A stretch of DNA of 64,000 nt. It comes from Nymphaea colorata (lineage: Eukaryota > Streptophyta > Magnoliopsida > Nymphaeales > Nymphaeaceae). Where the stretch lies: positions 20,458,370-20,522,369 of the forward strand of contig NC_045140.1 of the NCBI RefSeq assembly GCF_008831285.2, read 5' to 3'. A program made the translations under genes and the position numbers. This document shows positions 1 through 10,849 of the stretch, piece after piece. How positions within the stretch are numbered: position 1 is the stretch's first letter; the number at the start of each line of letters is the position of its first letter. The notes below the pieces were generated by a model, which was not told the origin of the DNA, did no database searches, and saw nothing but the letters and a program-made list of their open reading frames with translations.

Positions 1-178
1 ACTGCTAACATGAAAAGGAAGAAAATGTGGAAAAAGAGATGAAACGAACAAGGACCGGATGCAACTCGAACATATCTGATGGTTTTAGACTTCAGACTTC
101 AGTATTTAGAATATCCATCCTTCTTGCTGCCTAAAAATCTGTTCCATTGTATGGGAAATGGGTCCTGCTTAATATATG

Positions 179-199
179 TGAGAGAGAGAGAGAGAGAGA
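179..199. repeat. (GA)n microsatellite
   Basis: About ten uninterrupted GA units. It is a simple repeat in non-coding sequence. Confidence 0.9.
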
Positions 200-1670
200 A
201 AGTAGAATTCAATATATAAGTTCCTAAATTTTTCAGCAAAACTCTTTTGTATTTTTCTATAAGAACTTGATTCTTATTGGAACAATAGGAAAAACGAAGA
301 TGCCATCCACCATCGTCTGCCCATGTGTGACTGGCTGGGAGAGACACGACCAAAATGAGAGATGTCTCCCTTCCATGAACCTTCTCATCTCTTCAGTATT
401 GAATGATAATTCTGGAAGTTGTTCTTCATACCATGTGAAGGTGAAGAAGACACTTGGGTTGTTAAATCACGCTATCATAATCAGTGGGTCTCTTGCTTAA
501 AGCCTATGTGTCATCCACAGCTTGTCCCCCGAAAATACAAATGCCAATCCTTTTTTCCCTGGTTATGAAACATGGCGCCTGACCATTTTTCAAATTCTGC
601 AAAATTAAATGTAGATAATCTTTTCGAAACTTTTTAATGAAATCACTAAGATTTTAATAATAACAAGCACGACCGTTTTTTCATCATCAAAGAGCCTTTA
701 GATGTGTCGGCAATGTAATTGTGCAGTCAAAATAGCAACGACCAAAATTTGGCATAGGCTACATAAGCATGAACCGAATCATGTTTTCCATGTCAAACGG
801 TCGGTCGACAGAGAACTGATAAAATAAAAATGCATAATAAAATTTGGAGACAAGAAGTTCCCTAAATACAAGAACTAACCTCAAAAACAAAATAGAAAAT
901 ACAAGACAACACAAGTGAGAGAAAGAAAAGTTACAACTTTCAATTTGATGTGGAAAATTCAACTTACTGATGGGCCACAATGTTTCAGCAATGGCTGTGA
1001 ATTCAACACTTTTCATGGATATGAATTCAACGACTAAGGTTATTAAGCACCGGAATAGTCTCTCTCCTCATTGTGGCGCACAACCATGTGTTTCAGAAAT
1101 GGTAGCCTCTAACCTACAAGATATTTGGAGGGCGCATCCGGAGCTCACCTTAAATTCACTGTGTCATCAAACTTCTGATCTTAAGATCATAAATTTGAGA
1201 TTCCTTTTGTTCACCAAATATTTGGATCTCTAGCCGAAACATGTGGCTTCAGATCTATAGATTAAGGAGACACGAATTTTGGTTCATATAATTGATGCAT
1301 CTTTCGAACCAAGAGTGTAAAATCCTTGCCGAAAGCCATGAACCTGAGATCTAAGCCATGCAAAATACGGCGTTGGTGTCGCATAGAGAAGTAAATTCCC
1401 GGTTCAGATACAGGGACTCAAAAATGGATTTCATCATTTTTCCTATCATGTTCTCAACTCTGATTTACACTGGTGATATTTGAGACATTGAAAGCAGGAT
1501 TGCAAGCGGTCGAAAGCTGGCATAAAGATATTGTTGATTTCTCATATACAGAAGCAAATTTTGATCTGAACTCTCCTGCATTTTGATGTCAATATCTAAT
1601 TCCATCTGTTTCCAACCCAAGTGGGAAAGTAAAGTGGCTTTTCAGCTTAGTCTCCCTTTAACTTTGAAGA

Positions 1671-2268
1671 ACATTGAATGCCAAGCAACCGACCTAGAAT
1701 TTTATAAGACCCTGCTTTTTTCTTTTCCTTCTCTCTTTTCATCAATAATTTTTTGCAAGGTTTCGATTTCATTTTCTTGCTGCTTTACATTCTTTCATTA
1801 CTATTTTGATTTGAATAATACGAAACAGAATCATGGAACCGCCCTTATAATTTGTAAACAAACCCCATTTTTATCGAATTCAGAGCCAAATTTTCATTGT
1901 TTAAGTTGATAATTGGATCATTCCAACCTATTCAAATCAGCTCTTTAGGAACATTGAATGCCAAGCAAGCGACCTAGAATTTTATAAGACCTTGCTTTTT
2001 TCTTTTCCTTCTATCTTTTCATCAATAACTTTTTCCAACATTCAATTTCATTTTCTTGCGGCTTCACATTCTTTCATTACTATTTTTATTATAATAATAC
2101 GAAGTCGAATTGATGGAACCGCTCCTATAATTTGTAAACAAACCCCATTTTTATCGCCTACCTGCCAAAAAAGCAACAAACACCTTGGCTGATCGAATTC
2201 ACAGCCAAATTTCATTGTTTAAGTTGATAGTTGTATCATTCCAACGTATTCAAATCAGCTCCTTAGGA
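1671..2268. repeat. diverged tandem duplication, period 280 bp
   Basis: The unit beginning acattgaatgccaagcaa at 1671 starts again at 1951. Both copies run through the same landmarks: a T-rich stretch, the word tttgtaaacaaaccccattt, and a shared end near attcaaatcagctc. The second copy carries an extra block of about 35 bases near 2158-2195. There are scattered substitutions, so the event is not recent. Confidence 0.85.
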
Positions 2269-5075
2269 AAAAATCCATTTTTTTTTTTGAACAATTATTA
2301 AATAATGTCAAGAGATGCTACAGAACTGTTTCAATTTTGAGGATTCGAATCTAACTCCTAGCCGGCGATGGGGTTTGGTTGCAACACTTTCTCATTTAAT
2401 TGAGATCAATAAGTGGGTGTAGTTCATCTTAGGCCAGTGGCTGGCACTTTACTTTCACTTTATTATATGGGTGCATTAAAATGATTGCTGGTGAAGTTGG
2501 AATTTTCTGAAGGAAATCGTTAAATATTGACGAAAATCAAGGAAGAAAAGCCGGGTCCTGTGAAAGAGGATTGTTTTTAGTCCGTACCCATATTCTCTAA
2601 GCCACATGGCCTCATATTTTTTTTTTTTTGGGCATGAAAGCTTCGGAAGATGCCCAGAGGAATCGATGTCCAAGAGTTTGGGCATCATCATCCTCTTGTC
2701 CTTATTCCATTTCCCTTTCAGGATTGGAAATATTGTTTGCCATGGAACCATAATTCACTTTCCATGGAATCTTAATGACTTAGAATGAAGGAAGAACGGT
2801 GAACAAGTAAAAAACAAAAATGTGGCACTCTCAACTAAGGATGTCCATAATATTTCATGCTTGCCCGATTGGGGAGCCAAATCTGGCTTTGTTTGGCTCG
2901 AAACATTTTCATTGTTTCTATTTCTTCCACCGCCAATGCCAAATCAGCATTGGCGGTTCTTTCGAGGACAAGGACCTGTTTTCCTAAAAAAAAATAAAAA
3001 TTTAAAACTTTACATATATATTTTGAAAAAATTCATGTATTATATTTTGGTTTCTGTCAAAATTTTAAAACTATAATTCGACCTTTTTCATGAAAAATTC
3101 TTAGTTTACCTTTATGATATGCATGATCTTAGATATGGACAATTCTTCTCTATATTGTTTAATTCTATATTGTTTAATGATATGTTTTCTTTGCGCATTG
3201 GAAAAAAAAAAAAAAAAACTGATCCAGTCAAACCTCCATGGCCGCCTAGAACTAGAGTAGTTTGAATGTAACGCCGGATCTGAACATATTCGATTGATCT
3301 CTGATTCAATTTGAGAAAACTGAGTCTTAGTTGGAATTTGAATGGTAAACTCATTGAAGTCCGGTCTGGCTGGACCTGACCGGTTGTTGCCTGGATCCAA
3401 CCAGAGGCCATCTCGCTTGCAAGTAAAAATGAAGGGTCAAACTGGCTGTAATTTCTTTCACGTGTCTGCGCCTTGTGTATGCATTCTTTTTTAACATATG
3501 TGCAACCATTGTCAACCAAAGAGCTGTCCATTGCACTTTTATAGTTTTCCTTTAGTGGATAAATTTAATGTAGGGTAGGGACTAAGCAACAAAACTTAGC
3601 TGTGAAGGAAGCGTTTTTTAGAAAGGTAGTACGTTTGGCGCATTTTTTAACCCTATTGTTTGACATTTAATTAACACACATTCAGGGCAAGGTGAAGCAA
3701 TAAAGTAGAGAGAGAAAGAAAGAGAGCCGATAAAATGAGAATATATAACAAAATTACAAAAACAATCTACAAAAAATAAACCACAAAAAAAGAAGCAGGA
3801 AGAAGAAATGAAAGAGAGAGAATGTGTGTTTCGAGGAAATCTCAGCATTGAGTAAGAGCCAAAGTCTCTCCTCTTTTTCTTAGGGTCCACAATGTTTTTG
3901 GTGTCTCATGATAATATTTTTACTATATGCTTTAACTTGTGTATATCGGTGCTTTTATTTTTTCAGCAAAAGAATTGACACCAAAGAGTTTTTGAAATGA
4001 AAACAACAAGATGAAAAAACAACAAGATATGAAAAACCTGGAGACTACAAGATTTTTCAACATTGGGTTGCTGCCAAGTTCTGAATTTGGAAGCCTGATT
4101 TCGTAGAAGGTTCGAGTTTTTTAACTGGGTTTTAACTTGGTTTTATTTATCAGCAATTTTCGTGTTTTTTGATAGCATTTTTCTATGAGAGGACGCTCGA
4201 TGTGATGGTTAAACTGTCAATCTCTTCATCGACTTGAATAGCTTGATTAGGAGGTCAACTTTATCCTCATAAAAAATGGTTTACAGCTCTCAATTGATTG
4301 AATGGAATCACTGTTAAGCACTGAAAAGATCTTTATTTGATCATGCAAAGACCGAAGATGTCAGTAATAAGCAGTCGTAGATCAATTCCATAACGCTAGA
4401 ATTTTGTGACTCGGACCCTTCACCAAAATGATGATCTGGATCACAGATTTGATATTTCTCAATATTTAAAATTTCATTTCTGCAGTTACGGTTTAGTTTA
4501 TATATATATATATATTAAAATTTGGCAATGCATATACTAATTTAGCGTTTTATCTCCATTTCCACACGAAAAAGAAAAACAAAACTTAAAAGTTACTCGG
4601 TTAGGACGCCAACTCACCAACTTTGCACGTCACGGAAAGGGTCGCGCCCATCTAACCAAACGTTTCACCAAGGGAGTTGTATCGGTTGGAAAAACTCGGC
4701 TTTGTGGGAGTCGTATCATCGTTCCATATCAAGTTAAAACACATTCTCATAATAGAAAATCACAAAACAAAGTTCCATTAGCTTTCCCCTTTCTTTTTTC
4801 CATAGTGAAAGACATATCTGATTTTATTTTTCTCTTTTCATCCTGCCGAAAGCGAGTTCGTAGCTGTAAGTTTGAAGAAAAATCAGGATTTTCGTATCCG
4901 ATTCGATCGGTTCCAGAAAACCGGTTTGAGACGAGACGGGGGCCATCGGTTTGACAACGGAAACGGTTTTAGGGTTTGCTAGGTCATGCCGTGTGTCCCT
5001 GCGCAGGGCCACCGCCTTTCAAGTTTTCAAAGGGTTGATTGGGATTGTTAGCTAATCGCAACCGCCGCTTCCGCC

Positions 5076-5083
5076 CATAAAAG
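5076..5083 (+). promoter_or_regulatory. TATA-like box of the decapping-motif gene
   Basis: The word CATAAAAG lies about 90 bp before the ATG at 5175. It is followed by a pyrimidine-rich leader containing a (CT)n tract at 5131-5159, typical of plant core promoters with Y-patch leaders. A transcription start near 5105-5115 is inferred from spacing only. Confidence 0.4.
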
Positions 5084-5128
5084 GCCGCCTTCTCCCCCCG
5101 TCCATCGCAAACAAGAAGAATAACCTAG

Positions 5129-5130
<2 letters not shown>

Positions 5131-5162
<32 letters not shown>

Positions 5163-5165
5163 CGC
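5131..5165. repeat. (CT)n tract in the 5' leader
   Basis: About 15 CT units continue into ctcgctctgc just before the ATG at 5175. It probably lies inside the transcribed leader. Pyrimidine repeats here are common in plant 5' UTRs. Confidence 0.85.
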
Positions 5166-5174
5166 TCTGCGGCC

Positions 5175-5696
5175 ATGTCTGCCGTTGTCTTGAGATCGCA
5201 GGATTGCCTGGCGGATAGATTCGGGAAGTTGTCGATGGGCTGCCTTTCTCGGACGCCCAAGACCGGGCGGAATCGCCCTAGATCAGGCCGGAGAAAACGC
5301 AGCCCGGCGAAGTCGGATGGGAAGGACTCCTTGACGGTGAAATTTCCGGCCGCTAACCTGGTTATGGAGAGAGTTCACATCTTGAAACGGGGCGAGGCGT
5401 TGAGATACGAAGGTTCCAAGGCGGAGGAGAAGCGGCGGGCGGACGGCGATTTCCTTGTCTGCTCGACGGAGAGGATCGGGCCGGAACCCGAGTTGGTTCC
5501 CAGGAAGATCCGGCTGCCGGATATCAAGACGGGACGCCTTTCTGTGGACAGTTCGGGCCCTTACGCAGGGACTGCGTTCGAGTCGTCCCCCTCGCCGAGC
5601 TCCCTGCCTCTCCCGGCGTTTTGCAGGAAGACGAAGTCCAGATCCGAAGAAATGGCGACTAAGGATATTCGCCGGATGTTGCAGCTCGATTTCTAG
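5175..5696 (+). CDS. small protein with Edc1/PNRC2-type decapping-activator motif
   Basis: An intron-free frame of 173 codons, GC-rich unlike its flanks. The start is the first ATG after the TATA-like box and CT leader. Residues 33-50 are basic, with RSGRRKRSP as a possible nuclear localisation signal. The middle is low in hydrophobics and probably disordered. Residues 130-149 contain YAGTAF followed by SPSPSSLPLPAF. This matches the bipartite motif YAGxxF plus PSxLPxP of yeast Edc1/Edc2 and animal PNRC2, where the LPxP part docks on the Dcp1 EVH1 domain and YAGxxF stabilises active Dcp2. The last residues (ATKDIRRMLQLDF) form a short amphipathic tail recalling the C-terminal leucine motif of PNRC2. 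Plants have many small proteins of this shape, usually called uncharacterised or PNRC-like. The motif is seen directly; the decapping role is inferred. Confidence 0.8.
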   Translation: MSAVVLRSQDCLADRFGKLSMGCLSRTPKTGRNRPRSGRRKRSPAKSDGKDSLTVKFPAANLVMERVHILKRGEALRYEGSKAEEKRRADGDFLVCSTERIGPEPELVPRKIRLPDIKTGRLSVDSSGPYAGTAFESSPSPSSLPLPAFCRKTKSRSEEMATKDIRRMLQLDF

Positions 5697-5720
5697 AAGG
5701 GGATCGTTGGTGTTGGTGGT

Positions 5721-5816
5721 CAATTGGGTGGCCAATCGTTGATGTTCGGGGACAATTGGGTGGCCAATCATTGATGTTCGGAGACAATTGGGTAGCCAAT
5801 CGTCGATGTTCGTGGA
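5721..5816. repeat. three tandem 32-bp units in the probable 3' UTR
   Basis: The words CAATTGGGTGGCCAAT, CAATTGGGTGGCCAAT and CAATTGGGTAGCCAAT begin at 5721, 5753 and 5785. Each is followed by a variant of cGTTGATGTTCGGGGA. The period is exactly 32 with a few substitutions per copy. The array starts 24 bp after the stop codon. Confidence 0.9.
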
Positions 5817-7090
5817 CGATTGTGGTTCCTACTTTCTTTTGACAACGTTCTCTCGGAACGTTCTCGGTTACGAGTTTCTCCTTTATCTTTTCAACAGGAA
5901 GACTCGGAATGGGATGCAGGAGGGAGTGTGGCTGAAGAAAACTAATTGTCCTCTTACTTAGAGGTTCGATGGTTCTAATCTAGGTTTTTAGGATCTCTCT
6001 CTCTCTCTCTTTCTTTCTCTCTTCTTCGTAGTCGGTGTTGCTGTGAATATATGTTCCACGGAAGCTATGTCTGAGTCGGTGTTGCTAGGCGTGGGGACAA
6101 GATTATGTTAGCGTTTACAGGTCTGATCAGTTTGCTTTAGGGTTCAATATGTTAGGTTGCTAGGGCAATGGTCTCAGTAGTTATATGTCTGAATCAGTAG
6201 GGTGTACGTACCAATAGTTATATGATCTGAATCAGTGGGATGTAAGGATCAATACTGTGGTATAAATAGATGAATTTGTTGATTACTGCTAGCCCTGTTG
6301 CTTGCTCGGTTTTGCTTTCTCTTTTCCCAATTCCGTTTAGCTGTGAGTAAATACAACCGTGAGCGGTGAGAACGCGAAGGAGGTTATGATTGTTTTGTTG
6401 GAAGATGTTTATAGTGAAATATTGGTGCCACAGAACAGAAGTGCAAAGATCCTGAAATTTTCAAAGCGCATATTAGCGCAGGACATCTACCGCGTCGTTG
6501 ATGTTGCTTCGTGAAAGCTAGTTTATTGTCATATCAATGTATAAAGACGCATCGTTGAGCTACAACTTCTCCAAAGATGGAGGGATCTTCTTATGGCACG
6601 TCTCCTTTGTTACGAGGCTGAAACTAATTTGGTATCGCCGTATTCATTATTGCTAGCCATGCCGTGGAAGGACTTCTAAAGTGCCGAAGTTTTTCTCCCT
6701 CTAACGAGGATTCTTCTTTCTTGGATGCACAAAGATTGCCGCTCTTGAGATGGAGGCGTGTGCTTTCCCTGTCAGCCGGAAAATTTCCCGGCTAGAAGGT
6801 ATTATGCTATAAGCCGCGTCCAACCCGAAGACGGCTTCTTGGACCATGGAGACAACCTCTTAGTGGCTAAGAAAGGTATGTTTTGGGTCTTAACTTGACC
6901 TTTCTGCCGTGTAGGCCTGGGTGGTTATTGAGTCCACACGTATATCTGTCGGTGAGGCTTAACTCGTGCTGCTCTGGCTTCTTAGAAAGTGGGTCCTGTC
7001 ACCATTAGTAGTTTACTGCTTTTTACATCCCACGTGACTCCCGAGAAGCACCAGCCATTGATTTCTTTTTGCTGCCGTCTAAGGCCGGGC

Positions 7091-7290
7091 AAGGCACCTC
7101 ATGTAACATCTGGTGCTGTCAGAGTCTTATCTTTAGTTGTGGAGTGTGATGCGAGGAAAATGGAAAATAAGCATGAAACCAGAGCCAACAAGGCACCTCA
7201 TGCAACGTCCGTTGCTATCAGAGTCAAGTATCTCTTAATTTTGTGGACCGTAATGTGACCAAGTCGGAGAATAAGCACATTAAGTCCGAG
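7091..7290. repeat. imperfect tandem duplication, period about 99 bp
   Basis: The word aaggcacctcatg occurs at 7091 and 7190. Both copies continue through similar landmarks (trtcagagtc, then aataagca, then a word ending gagcc). The copies have diverged considerably. Confidence 0.65.
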
Positions 7291-8028
7291 CCACCTAATC
7301 TCAACTTCCTCAGGAAGGCAACTACAAGCATTCTAAGCTTGTGTCATGAACATCCCCTGTTGCATAAAATCCTTACATTATGTCTTCGCAAATAAACCAT
7401 CCAATGCGTCTCTGGCATAAAATCCTTAGATAGTGTCCTTGCAAGTGTGCCTTCGAAGCACGCCTTTTGATATTTGAAGTTTTCATTTAATTCTTGGATT
7501 AAGTTTAATGAATGTAAAATGTCTCAAAAGCAAAGTGAGAAAAAAAAAATAAAAGCCATGTTGAGATTAAATTTTGTGAGCTAAGTCCGCTAATTCTAAA
7601 ATGAAAACGTGGTCTGGAAATGATCTACTTCATCTGATATATTTAGTCAAGTTAGATTATTTGTTTTTAAAATCGGATAGGTTTGGTCAAATTACATTTA
7701 TCAAACGTTAGATTTGTGAGAAGCAGAACAATTGCTGACGGGGGGGAGGCTCTTTAGCTTATCCTTGTCATGCATGATCAATGATGAACCGAAACGAGAA
7801 ATCAAAATCTCGATATGCAACGAAGCATATCCTTATAAAAACAGAAATTGGCGCTGTCAACAATCCTATCTTGAACGCACGCATGCACATCCAAATTTTG
7901 AAAAGCTAAGTGTCAACTACCCAAAAGACATGGAGGCACCCATTGTGAATCTGACGGTGGTGGAAATACTAACGATGGCAGGAGAAGAGGTGTCGGTGGC
8001 GAAAATTGCAGACTTGGCTCAACTGCAG

Positions 8029-8694
8029 CTACGGGTAAGGTGGCGGGCATTGAACAGTCGCAGACGGCGGTCCTCGAAATGGCGATGGCAGTCCAGAAGG
8101 AAATTTCGGCGATCCAGGGGAAAAATTGGGAAGCAAAGGCAGCGGTAATGGCGGGAGAGTTACGTAAGGCGGCGGTGGTGCTGAGGCGGTTGGCAAGGCA
8201 GCTGGCGATTTTGGTGGTGATATGTTTGAAAGGAAAGGCATGGGCGGCAATGGTGGCAAAGGTACATAAGGCGGTGGCGGTGGTGGCTGCATAGATGACC
8301 GCGACAGTGGTGGAGAAAGATGTGGGAGCAAAGGCCTCGATGGTGGCAGAGGTACGTAAGGTGATGGTGGTGAAGATGGCAGGTGCAAAGGAGACGGAGG
8401 AGATCCCGGTGGCGATACTGTATACGGTGGCGGTGGAACTACATGGCGTCGTGGACGTTGCCGGCGTGGTGGTTGAGGGGAAGGAACAGATGCGATTGGA
8501 AGGGGAGAGGTGGGGAAAGGCCACTGCCCACAGGTCCCAAACAAGTACTGCAGAAGCGGGTCACATACTTGGCTTTCTCCATTTCCTGTCCTTCCTGGTT
8601 GCCTTCCATTTTGCCCATCAACAGCACCGCACTTTAGAAGCAAACAGAAAACTAGTTGGAGGAAAACAGTGTGGTTAGTTCCCTTCTTCTCCAT
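8029..8694 (-). CDS. secreted proline-rich protein
   Basis: A single open frame of 221 residues with a true ATG. Residues about 9-26 form a hydrophobic signal peptide (VFLQLVFCLLL core), so the product probably enters the secretory path and ends in the wall or apoplast. A short cysteine-bearing segment follows (QVCDPLLQYLFGTCGQWPF, residues 42-60). From 61 on the protein is dominated by proline, leucine and serine. The block YVPLPP recurs at 113, 143 and (as YVTLPP) 177, giving three degenerate units of about 30-34 residues, each ending near a LSPP, ISPP or FSPG word. Proline-rich or hydroxyproline-rich cell-wall proteins have this layout, but the SPPPP blocks of classical extensins are missing. 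The start and signal peptide are clear. I do not recognise a named family. The frame ends with CPPPYP and stop, and an intron near the end cannot be excluded. Confidence 0.65.
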   Translation of the reverse strand: MEKKGTNHTVFLQLVFCLLLKCGAVDGQNGRQPGRTGNGESQVCDPLLQYLFGTCGQWPFPTSPLPIASVPSPQPPRRQRPRRHVVPPPPYTVSPPGSPPSPLHLPSSPPSPYVPLPPSRPLLPHLSPPLSRSSMQPPPPPPYVPLPPLPPMPFLSNISPPKSPAALPTASAPPPPYVTLPPLPLPLLPNFSPGSPKFPSGLPSPFRGPPSATVQCPPPYP

Positions 8695-10849
8695 CCTTCG
8701 ATAGGATGCCTTTTGCGCATCTTTCCCCTATAGCTTCTCAAATAGACATATATATGCATGCAGACCAAGAATGGCAGTGCATTATATCGATTTCATTTCC
8801 CTATGCCTATAGAGTACTTAATATTCAGATCAGATTATCGACTGAAAAGTCGAGACGAATTTATGAGTTGGTTGGATGGTAGGATTAATTGGTAACTTGT
8901 CTAGTTAAGCGAGCCTCAACAACTCCAGTTACACGCTTTTATTTCAATTTCAATTCCGAGGCGTTCGATTTCTTATATCGATGAACACTTTTTTATTGGG
9001 CTTCATAAAAGGTGGGCGGCAAGTTTGAATCTATGCACTGTCCATTTGTCCTTCAAACAGAACACTTGGAATAATGCATAGGTATTCAGGTTCCATAAAC
9101 TAGTGAAAAGGGTTGACGCGCAGTTCAATTGAGGCCATGCTTTTGTGGATAGTCCCATGCACAGAAGCCCTGTTATCTGATGATACCATTTTGGGGGATG
9201 CGATGTTTCAATGGGCAAAACGAGGTCAGATAGTCTGCCAAATCACGTTATAAAGGATAACCATAACCTCCCAACGAACCTTTTCATGATAAACAGTCTC
9301 CAGAAGAATTCCTACGCATTAAAGTTGCTCCTCCTCGGTAGGTCTCCTCACCTGTACATGGAGAGTTTGCACGAGTGGAGACCGTGCTCTTCATGCGAAG
9401 CCCTCGTGGCTCAGGACATCTGGGCTTTTACACAGTTCTAATCCTAATGAATGGGATAGAGTAAAAGGTTGGTTATTTCTTGTTGTAGATGTGCTTTAAG
9501 ATATTGATCTGGCTGATATACTTAATTTCAGAAGCCATGGTTGACTTTTTAGGTTGCTGCCAATTGATCCATATAAAGGTGATGCATTTGGCAGAGTATA
9601 ATGTTTTGGTCCAGACCTGATGGCTTCTGGTTTGTTTGGCAAAGGGAACAACTACAAATTGTTCCATGAATTTGCTTGAAAAATTGAGGTAGATTTGAAT
9701 CTTCCTAATCTTTGGGCCATATTCATGGGACAGTTACATACTGTCCCATTTGCCTGGTACTTCTAGGGGTTTTCTCCTCTTTCCTATATCAAGGCCAAGT
9801 TTTTTGAGAGGAGAGAATCACAAACATTTGTTTCTGTATAGCTCACCAAAAATCTGAATCTTTCATCTCTAATCGAGACAATGAAAATCTAATAAAGTAT
9901 AATCAATGGATTAACCTATCCTAGTGATAAATGGGCTAAACTTCTCGACAATGCATTCTTAGCATTGGAACTTACGGGCTGTCTACAATTCATCCCCTAC
10001 AGAGCGTTCAGTGAGTTTTAAGGCTTCAGGAAACCGGGAGAGCAAGCTATTACTTTCGGTTCTAAGCATGAGTTTACCTGTTGACCTTTGAAATTGAAAA
10101 TATGAAGCATGAAAGCACTACGAATTGCAAAAGATGAAATGCTAGTGACCAGGATATTTAAGAGACTTCTCACGGATGCACAAACAGGGCGTGAAGCCCC
10201 CATGGACACTACTACTGACGTGCTACAGAAAATATTTCTTCAGGCAATACTGGAAGAGAATCATCTTAATTACTAACGTTGAATAACGAATGCAAGCTGA
10301 AATTGGAAGATAATCTAGTCCATAGATTTCTAAAAGGAAAAGAAAATGAATATGAAACAACTAATCAAAATCAGAAAAAGGAAAAAGTGAATGACCAAAC
10401 GATGCCTTTGTCCCATGCTGGATCTACAGTGTCCTACTCCGTCTGAGTGTCTCGGTTGACTTAACAAACACGCATATGTTCATGTAACACAGCTCATAAT
10501 ATAACACAAAAGGAAAACCCATTTTGTCTAAATATGCCGACAATAAAATAACAGAATACTAGATAAACATATGCACACTTGGAAATAATAACTTCACATT
10601 TATTTTCCTGATGCTGTGCTTTTCTGTCACCGTGACGCTGTGACAGCCACAGGATTGTCCTGACTCCTGTGTACCCCAACTCAACAAACAACTATACTCA
10701 AAAAGGAAAATAATTCATGTCAATATTTTCTACAAACAAGCAGATTGCAATTTCACAAATAGCACATCCAAAAAAGAACACATATGTACTGACCTCTTCC
10801 ATTGTAAAAGAAGTCCATCCTCACAAGCTCTGCCCGTCCATATCATAGA
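8695..10849. other. intergenic DNA and 3' region of the adenylate kinase gene
   Basis: Open frames are short and unrecognised. The stretch nearest 10850 should include the adenylate kinase 3' UTR on the minus strand. I see no clear repeat or RNA gene. Confidence 0.5.

Larger units (their letters stand above)
1..5074. other. intergenic flank, no gene recognised
   Basis: AT-rich sequence with stop codons in all frames. Open frames are short and match no family I know. It holds a GA microsatellite (about 179-199), a diverged 280-bp tandem pair (1671-2268), short A/T runs (2613-2630, 3202-3219) and a TA run at 4499-4515. A T-rich patch followed by a tRNA-like B-box word on the minus strand (about 2270-2480) could be an old SINE but is too decayed to call. 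Confidence 0.6.
5697..8028. other. 3' region of the decapping-motif gene and intergenic DNA
   Basis: It begins with three 32-bp tandem units (5721-5816) that probably lie in the 3' UTR. A CT-rich patch lies near 5995-6020, a short imperfect duplication of about 45 bp near 6175-6260, and a roughly 99-bp imperfect tandem duplication at 7091-7290. No reading frame here resembles a known protein. Confidence 0.6.

Noticed and set aside
2273-2480. Minus-strand SINE-like sequence with AGATTCGAATCC B-box word
   Set aside because: No convincing A-box or target duplication. The word alone can occur by chance.
5283-5771. 162-codon minus-strand frame opposite the decapping-motif gene
   Set aside because: It is a shadow of a GC-rich coding frame. 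It shows no family resemblance and the plus frame has the motif and promoter.
7913-8524. 203-codon minus-strand frame rich in Thr and Ala
   Set aside because: It overlaps the proline-rich protein in another phase, lacks a signal peptide, and its composition follows from the CCX-rich codons of the real frame.
10793-10840. Minus-strand frame reading ELVRMDFFYNGRG after the adenylate kinase stop
   Set aside because: The conserved WGFL end is already supplied by the exons at 11003-10974 and 10874-10850, so this is in the 3' UTR.
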